12,084 nt of DNA from Bacteroidota bacterium. GTDB taxonomy: Bacteria > Bacteroidota > Bacteroidia > Chitinophagales > Saprospiraceae. Positions 7,652 to 12,084 of the stretch are shown piece after piece (the first letter of the stretch is position 1; each line of letters starts with the position of its first letter). The position numbers and the translations under genes were made by a program. The stretch spans positions 1-12,084 of the forward strand of contig QQUB01000460.1 of assembly GCA_008501835.1 (NCBI GenBank), read 5' to 3'. A model generated the notes under the pieces. The model made no database searches, was not told the DNA's origin, and worked only from the letters and a program-made list of their open reading frames with translations.

Positions 7652-8015
7652 GGCCTCACACAATACAAGCGCTCAGGTTTTCATTATCAATAGGCAAAAG
7701 GTTATATCTTAGAGCTTGTTAATAGGTTAATTAACTTAAATCCGGTTCCTTGTTCCAACCGGTAGCGGAATACTGGAAAGTTGGATAATTGGATTAAAAA
7801 GATCAGTCACCCCGGCACCATGTGAACGGGAATCTGTCCACGGCATAAAAAGCCGGGATCGGTGACATTCTTTTTTTTCATCCAATCTTCCCATGTTTGG
7901 AATAACATTTATGGATAACAAAAATTTCAAATCTAACCCTGGCTGCTTTGCAGGAAGGCAGGATTTAGACATTTAAAGAGTGCATATTTATTAAAACTTC
8001 ATCCAAATAACAATT
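7652..8015. other. Intergenic region between paralogue 2 and the small secreted protein gene
   Basis: This spacer holds a perfect 10-nt palindrome GTTAATTAAC at 7726-7735 and a long imperfect inverted repeat at 7788-7886 (listed separately). The 3' end is the A-rich leader of the gene starting at 8016. No convincing coding frame was found on either strand. No promoter matching the Bacteroidota consensus could be fixed with confidence. Confidence 0.5.
7788..7886. repeat. Long imperfect inverted repeat / structured element with U-tract
   Basis: The outer arms ATTGGAT (7788-7794) and ATCCAAT (7880-7886) enclose AAAAAGA (7796-7802) opposite TCTTTTT (7869-7875), then GTCAC (7806-7810) with GTGAC (7862-7866), then CCCGGC (7811-7816) with GCCGGG (7852-7857), closing a 35-nt loop. 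About 25 bp in total, interrupted by small internal loops and a 4-nt bulge at 7858-7861. On the + strand the GC-rich part is followed by eight T (7871-7878); on the - strand it is followed by five U (complement of 7796-7800). It may be a bidirectional terminator, a small structured RNA or a MITE-like relic. No transposase or clear target-site duplication was seen. Confidence 0.5.
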
Positions 8016-8618
8016 ATGAGAATTCTTATTATCGCTTTGGCTTTGTTCATAACCACCACAGGTTTTTCTCAGGGCATTATTGATAAAATGGCAGACCTTA
8101 ATTGCCAGTGTATGGAAGAAAAAGGGGTCGACAATAAAACCTCTACCGAACTCACCAATATCATGACTGACTGCCTCACTCAAAATCTGATTGCCAACCT
8201 AGCACAGTTCCAACAAGAACTCAATGTGGAAATCACGGACCAGGAAGCCATGACTAAGGTCGGGGAACAGATCGGCATGAAAATGGCCACTTACTGCCCT
8301 AATACTGTTATGGCTCTTGCAAATGGTTCCATTGAAGAAGAGGTGGAAGCGTTTGACGAAGAAAACACCTTTTCCGGGCAGATTACCAAAGTTTCCTCTG
8401 ATGACCTGCTTACCCAGCTTTTTGTCAAAACACCACAAGGTAAAGTAGAATCCTTTATATGGTTTGGAGCCTTTGACGGTGATGAAGCTTTATTGGAGCT
8501 TAGGGAAAGCATCATTGGCACCAACGTCACCATTCAGTATGAGGAGCTGGGAATTTTTAATAGCAAACAGGGGGAATACATAACCAGAAAAATTATTACA
8601 GGTGCCAGGGTTAATTAA
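8016..8618 (+). CDS. Small exported protein of unknown function
   Basis: 200 aa, starting at ATG 8016 after an A-rich leader and ending with TAA. Residues 1-19 form a signal peptide (hydrophobic ILIIALALFITTT, cleavage probably after GFSQ). The mature protein has four Cys: a C-x-C pair at 30 and 32, and single Cys at 53 and 94, within a predicted helical N-terminal half (about 21-105). An acidic linker (107-116, EEEVEAFDEE) leads to a beta-rich C-terminal half (about 118-200) that begins FSGQITKVSSDDLLTQLFVK and could be a small barrel (OB-like). There is no lipobox and no sorting domain, so it is probably periplasmic. I do not recognise a named family. It is transcribed toward the convergent decarboxylase gene; 149 bp separate them and I saw no strong terminator there. 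Confidence 0.85.
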   Translation: MRILIIALALFITTTGFSQGIIDKMADLNCQCMEEKGVDNKTSTELTNIMTDCLTQNLIANLAQFQQELNVEITDQEAMTKVGEQIGMKMATYCPNTVMALANGSIEEEVEAFDEENTFSGQITKVSSDDLLTQLFVKTPQGKVESFIWFGAFDGDEALLELRESIIGTNVTIQYEELGIFNSKQGEYITRKIITGARVN

Positions 8619-8767
8619 ATTGCTATTTTACTTGAGGTACACAGGCTAAGGCTAACAAAGACTTTTGGAATCACAGAATCACCTGGGTCATCCAGCTTTT
8701 CAGAATACGGATAAAAGGGTGAAATCAGGGTTTCCTTTTTAGAAAAAATATCTGTTAATCCTTAACC

Positions 8768-10198
8768 TCAAAGCTGATCCCCAAATTTTTTAATCTCCTC
8801 CAATAATGATTGGAGATGCTTTTCGTTGGTAAACGGTGACCCCAGGGTGGTGCGGAACCACTGCCTGCCATTTAATTGTGTTTGCACAATGTAGAAATCC
8901 CCTGCTTCGACAATTGCGGTTCGAATCCTTCTGTTGAGCTCGTCAAGGGAATTAGCATCCATCTCTTTTTTCACAAATCTGAAACAAAGTATATTGCATT
9001 CCGGTTGGTAAGCGAGTTCAAAATCAGGATGATTATGGATCAACCCGGCAAAGGTTTGGCCATTATCACACAGAAGGGTTACAAATTCATCAAAAAGATC
9101 CTCTCCATAAGTTTTTAATAAAGTATAAACAGGGATGGCCAGGGATGGTTTGGTACATTCGAAGGTACGCAAGGCAAGGTTAAACCATTCCTTCTCTGCT
9201 GTTTTGTTAAACAAATAATCAGCCTTTTGGGAAAAGGTATGAAAAGACAACTCTTTATCCCGGAATATAACAGCCGTCGTTAAAACCGGGGTCAGCAGCA
9301 TCTTATGAAAATCCATGATCACCGAATGGGCCCTGTGAATTCCATTTAATTTATGTTGATATTTTTTGGAAAAACACAAAGCTCCACCATGAGCACCATC
9401 TACATGAAACCAAAGGTCGTACTGTTCGCAAAAATCAGCAATAGCTTCAAGATCATCAAAGGAGCCAGTCGCAGTAGAACAGGCTGAACCAACCACGGCA
9501 ACTACATGTTTCCCTGCCGCCTTTGCTTTAGCAAAAGATTGCTCCAACAATTCAGTATTCATCCGGAATTTTTCATCAGCGGGAACTTTGATTATTCCGC
9601 CTTCTCCCCAGCCCATGATCCTCACAGCCCTGTCGATGGAATAATGAGCTTGTTCACTTACCATAATGGCCAATTCAGTCTCATTACCTTCTTTCCAAAC
9701 ATTCGATGATGCTTTAAAACTCCGGGCCGCCAGTAAGGCCGTAAGATTTGCCAACGTCCCGCCAGAAGTCAAGAAACCTTCAGCTTCGTCCGGTAACCCC
9801 ATTGCCTGAGCCACCTTTCGTATCACCGCAAACTCCATCATACTGCCGGGAGCTCCCATTTCATAGATACCGGTACCATTATTCAAAAAATCAGTCAATA
9901 AACTCGCTGTGGCCGCCAAAGGAGCAATTGGCGACAACTGGTGTCCGGCAAATTGTGGATGATGTACATGAATGGCATCCCTCAGGATTCCTTTAAAAAG
10001 CTCTGTTGGGTCTTTCTCATGGCTATCGATCTCTTCCTGCCATTTGGCCACCGCATTTTCGGGAGGTTGCCAATTAAGAACGGATCCCTTCTCCCCTTCC
10101 CTGACCTCTTCAAAATAATCAGCCAGCATGTCGACCATTTGATGAGCCTGTTGCCGAAAATCTTTGGGGTCCATTGCTTTTTGTAGTGGTGATTTCAT
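8768..10198 (-). CDS. Group II PLP-dependent decarboxylase (aromatic-L-amino-acid / diaminobutyrate decarboxylase family)
   Basis: 476 aa from the ATG at 10198; a TTG three codons upstream (10207) would give 479 aa but is a poorer start. In the 479-aa numbering the fold-type I decarboxylase motifs are: TSGGTLANL (147-155, phosphate contact); H188 in SEQAHYS, the His that stacks on the cofactor ring; D270 in HVDGAHGG, which binds the pyridine nitrogen; and K302 in DFHKM, the Schiff-base lysine. The length is normal for the family. The enzyme is expected to decarboxylate an amino acid to the amine and CO2 in the cytoplasm. The DFHK context is closer to diaminobutyrate-type members than to NPHK-type aromatic decarboxylases, but the substrate cannot be read from sequence. 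It lies downstream of the EF-G gene on the same strand with a terminator between them. Confidence 0.92.
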   Translation of the reverse strand: MKSPLQKAMDPKDFRQQAHQMVDMLADYFEEVREGEKGSVLNWQPPENAVAKWQEEIDSHEKDPTELFKGILRDAIHVHHPQFAGHQLSPIAPLAATASLLTDFLNNGTGIYEMGAPGSMMEFAVIRKVAQAMGLPDEAEGFLTSGGTLANLTALLAARSFKASSNVWKEGNETELAIMVSEQAHYSIDRAVRIMGWGEGGIIKVPADEKFRMNTELLEQSFAKAKAAGKHVVAVVGSACSTATGSFDDLEAIADFCEQYDLWFHVDGAHGGALCFSKKYQHKLNGIHRAHSVIMDFHKMLLTPVLTTAVIFRDKELSFHTFSQKADYLFNKTAEKEWFNLALRTFECTKPSLAIPVYTLLKTYGEDLFDEFVTLLCDNGQTFAGLIHNHPDFELAYQPECNILCFRFVKKEMDANSLDELNRRIRTAIVEAGDFYIVQTQLNGRQWFRTTLGSPFTNEKHLQSLLEEIKKFGDQL

Positions 10199-10217
10199 GG
10201 TATTCAAGTTGCATAAA

Positions 10218-10230
10218 GACCTCGGAGGTC
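10218..10230. promoter_or_regulatory. 13-nt perfect palindrome in the leader of the decarboxylase gene
   Basis: GACCTC-G-GAGGTC lies 20-32 nt upstream of the decarboxylase ATG, between the EF-G terminator and the start codon. Its position suits an operator or a leader hairpin affecting translation. It directly abuts the U-tract side of the terminator, so a role in the terminator structure is also possible. Confidence 0.35.
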
Positions 10231-10265
10231 AAAAAAAGCGGCAGCCGGATCCCGACCGCCGCTTT
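10231..10265 (-). terminator. Strong intrinsic terminator of the EF-G gene
   Basis: Read on the - strand, 10265-10252 pairs with 10248-10235 over 14 bp (outer AAAGCGGC with GCCGCTTT, inner CGG with CCG, two G-U pairs) around a 3-nt loop. The run of U's corresponds to A 10231-10237. It starts about 30 nt after the EF-G stop codon. It should separate EF-G transcription from that of the decarboxylase. Confidence 0.9.
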
Positions 10266-10295
10266 GTATAAAAAGCTAAAGATTATTCTAATTAT

Positions 10296-12084
10296 CTATT
10301 CTTCCTCTTCCAGTGAAGCCTGGTATTCCGTGATCAGTTTTTGCTGCTCATCGTGCGGTACTGGCGCAAACTCAGCAAAAGTCCTGTGGAATTTGGCACG
10401 TCCCTGAGTAAGAGAACGAAGCGTTGCAGAATACTGGTAAAGTTCTGCCAATGGTACCTTGGCCAGGATCTTTTGATAGTGCCCTTCAGAATCCATACCC
10501 TGAATAATAGCTCGGCGGGTTTGCAAATCACCCATCACATCACCCATGGTATCTTCTGCACAAAGTACTTCGAGATCATAAATCGGCTCCATCAGTTTTG
10601 GAGCAGCGTGTCCGAAGGCATCTCTAAATGCATATCCGGCAGCAATCAGGAAGGCAATATCCTTGGAATCTACCGGGTGCATTTTACCGTCGTAGATACA
10701 TACACGGATATTCTGGCAGTAGGATCCTGTCAAAGGTCCTTCTTCCATTTTCTGCATGATACCTTTCTTAATGGCATTGGAGAAATTCGCATCGATTGAT
10801 CCACCTACGATACACCAGTAGTAAGCTAATTTTCCACCCCATGGAAGGTCTTCCATTTCAATTTTACGAACAGACAGATCAGCAGGATTCGGCATATCTT
10901 CGTAATAGGGCTCAATACGCATGTGCACCTCTGCAAACTGTCCGGCACCACCGGATTGTTTTTTGTGGCGATATTCAGCGTTGGCGGCTTTGGTGATGGT
11001 CTCTCTGTAGGCAATACGCGGCTTGGCGAACTCCATGTTAATACCATTCGCTTTCTCCACCCGGTAACGGACCAGGTCGAGGTGCAACTGACCCTGACCA
11101 TGAAGCAATACCTGTTTGAGCGCCTTTGACTGCTCAACGATCAAAGTAGGATCTTCCTCTTCGATGATGTGAAGCGCTTTCATAAGTTTCTCCATTTCAG
11201 CTTTGCCCGGAGGAACTACTGCTTCTCTAACACGAGGTTCAGGGAAATGCATTTTTTCAATTTCCCTGTCAACGCCTTTGCTGTTCAAAGTATTGTTAGT
11301 GTGTGAATTCTTCAGTTTTACCGTAACACCGATATCCCCGGCCTTCAGAGTTTCAATGTTCTGGCGGTCTTTTCCATTGGAAATGAACAACTGGCCAAAC
11401 CGTTCTGAACCACGGTTCGAGACATTGGTAAGTTCATCACCTGCGTTAAGAACTCCTGAATAAACCTTGAAGAAAGAAACATTACCTACTCTTGGCTCTG
11501 AAATGGTTTTAAAAATGAAAATGGATGTATCTCCATCTGATTTACATTCGAGCGTATCACCACCTTCCAGAATTGCATCTGGCCTGTCAGCAGGTGAAGG
11601 GCAAACATCATTAATGAATCCCATGATACGACCACTACCCATATTTTGAGTAGAAGACGCGATAAACACCGGATAAATCTCCTGGTGTGCAATGGCAATT
11701 CTCAATCCGGCAGCCAATTCCTCTTCGGTAAGCGTCCCTGCTTCGAAGAATTTGTCCATCAATTCTTCATCATTCTCTGCAGCGGCCTCAACAAGTGCAT
11801 TGTGCATTTCCTGAGCACGGCCGATCTCTGATTCGGGAATAGGTTGTTTTTCCGGTTTTCCTCCGCCTTCAGGGAAAACATACATAGTCATTCTCAAGGC
11901 ATCAACAATGGTATTAAAACCATCACCCTGGTTCAACGGATATTGCACAGGGATTACTTTATGTCCGAAACGGTCCTTGGCCTGTTCAAGGGTAGTTTCA
12001 TAATCTGACTTTTCGTGATCAACCTGATTGATTACGAACATAGCCGGAGTTTTAAATTTATCCACATACTCCCAAACGAGTTCT
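10296..12084 (-). CDS. fusA: Elongation factor G homologue (EF-G2-like paralogue), 5' partial
   Basis: The frame stays open past the right edge, so the GTG at 12065 is an internal Val, not the start; the TAG is at 10298-10296. Numbering from that GTG, about 589 residues are visible of a usual 700 or so; the G1-G3 motifs are off the window. Visible parts: end of the G domain with NQVD (13-16) where canonical EF-G has NKxD, and ASS (136-138) where the G5 motif has GSA; domain II (about 178-263, VGNVSFFKVYSG); domain III (about 285-350, GQGQLHLDL); domain IV (about 352-485, SGGAGQF and MHPVDSKDIAF, keeping the His at the tip); domain V (about 488-570, GDVMGDLQTRR and LRSLTQGR); and an acidic tail. 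The family drives ribosomal translocation. The altered G4 and G5 suggest a paralogue with changed or absent GTPase activity, like EF-G2 of Bacteroides. It is surely an EF-G family protein; subfamily is inferred. Confidence 0.93.
   Translation of the reverse strand, partial: ELVWEYVDKFKTPAMFVINQVDHEKSDYETTLEQAKDRFGHKVIPVQYPLNQGDGFNTIVDALRMTMYVFPEGGGKPEKQPIPESEIGRAQEMHNALVEAAAENDEELMDKFFEAGTLTEEELAAGLRIAIAHQEIYPVFIASSTQNMGSGRIMGFINDVCPSPADRPDAILEGGDTLECKSDGDTSIFIFKTISEPRVGNVSFFKVYSGVLNAGDELTNVSNRGSERFGQLFISNGKDRQNIETLKAGDIGVTVKLKNSHTNNTLNSKGVDREIEKMHFPEPRVREAVVPPGKAEMEKLMKALHIIEEEDPTLIVEQSKALKQVLLHGQGQLHLDLVRYRVEKANGINMEFAKPRIAYRETITKAANAEYRHKKQSGGAGQFAEVHMRIEPYYEDMPNPADLSVRKIEMEDLPWGGKLAYYWCIVGGSIDANFSNAIKKGIMQKMEEGPLTGSYCQNIRVCIYDGKMHPVDSKDIAFLIAAGYAFRDAFGHAAPKLMEPIYDLEVLCAEDTMGDVMGDLQTRRAIIQGMDSEGHYQKILAKVPLAELYQYSATLRSLTQGRAKFHRTFAEFAPVPHDEQQKLITEYQASLEEEE

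Noticed and set aside
7788..7886. Integron attC recombination site
   Set aside because: The hairpin is attC-like in size, but the required RYYYAAC and GTTRRRY core sites are not found at its ends, and no integrase or cassette array is present.
7736..7972. Minus-strand open frame of 78 aa in the spacer
   Set aside because: It runs through the inverted repeat and a homopolymer T-tract and has no motif or plausible leader; probably chance.
8619..8767. Terminator between the convergent genes
   Set aside because: Only short stems (GAAA/TTTC near 8720-8745, GTTAA/TTAAC near 8754-8766) are visible, without a convincing hairpin plus U-tract.
10199..10207. TTG at 10207 as the decarboxylase start
   Set aside because: It adds only three residues. 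The ATG at 10198 is a standard start and the family core begins later.
12063..12065. GTG as the start of the EF-G gene
   Set aside because: The frame continues to the right edge with ELVWEY, matching the EF-G G domain before the G4 motif, so the gene is cut by the window.

Overview
The window looks like chromosome from a Bacteroidota bacterium, most likely a Saprospiria-type marine or sludge lineage; this is inferred from gene content. The signs are two giant secreted proteins built from HYR, SprB-type and Ig-like modules with type IX secretion (T9SS) C-terminal sorting domains, A-rich leaders without clear Shine-Dalgarno sites, moderate GC content, and an EF-G paralogue of a kind known from Bacteroidota.

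Left part (1-7651, + strand): two tandem paralogous surface or secreted protein genes. The first (2-3574) is cut by the left window edge. The second (3957-7553) is complete at 1198 aa. They share a near-identical C-terminal half, which includes a 1168-nt stretch (2079-3246 = 6058-7225) with no difference I can find, and a 99-nt identical block at the left edge (1-99 = 4661-4759). Between these blocks the modules differ in number and kind, and the first gene is 681 bp longer. This is a mosaic of conserved ends and an exchanged middle, as expected from duplication followed by module turnover and gene conversion. Each gene ends in its own U-tract hairpin terminator, and the two terminators are unrelated in sequence.

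Middle (7652-8767): a gene-poor spacer holds a long imperfect inverted repeat (7788-7886). It is followed by a gene for a small exported protein of unknown function (8016-8618, +).

Right part (8768-12084, - strand): a group II PLP-dependent decarboxylase (8768-10198) and, upstream of it, an elongation factor G homologue (10296 to beyond the right edge). A strong 14-bp hairpin terminator lies between them, so they are probably separate transcription units. The EF-G homologue has NQVD in place of the G4 motif NKxD, which points to a non-canonical EF-G2-like paralogue.

The paralogue pair probably acts at the cell surface or outside the cell (adhesion or matrix). The EF-G and decarboxylase genes are cytoplasmic and have no evident functional link to it. 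No tRNA, rRNA, CRISPR array, insertion sequence or phage gene was seen.
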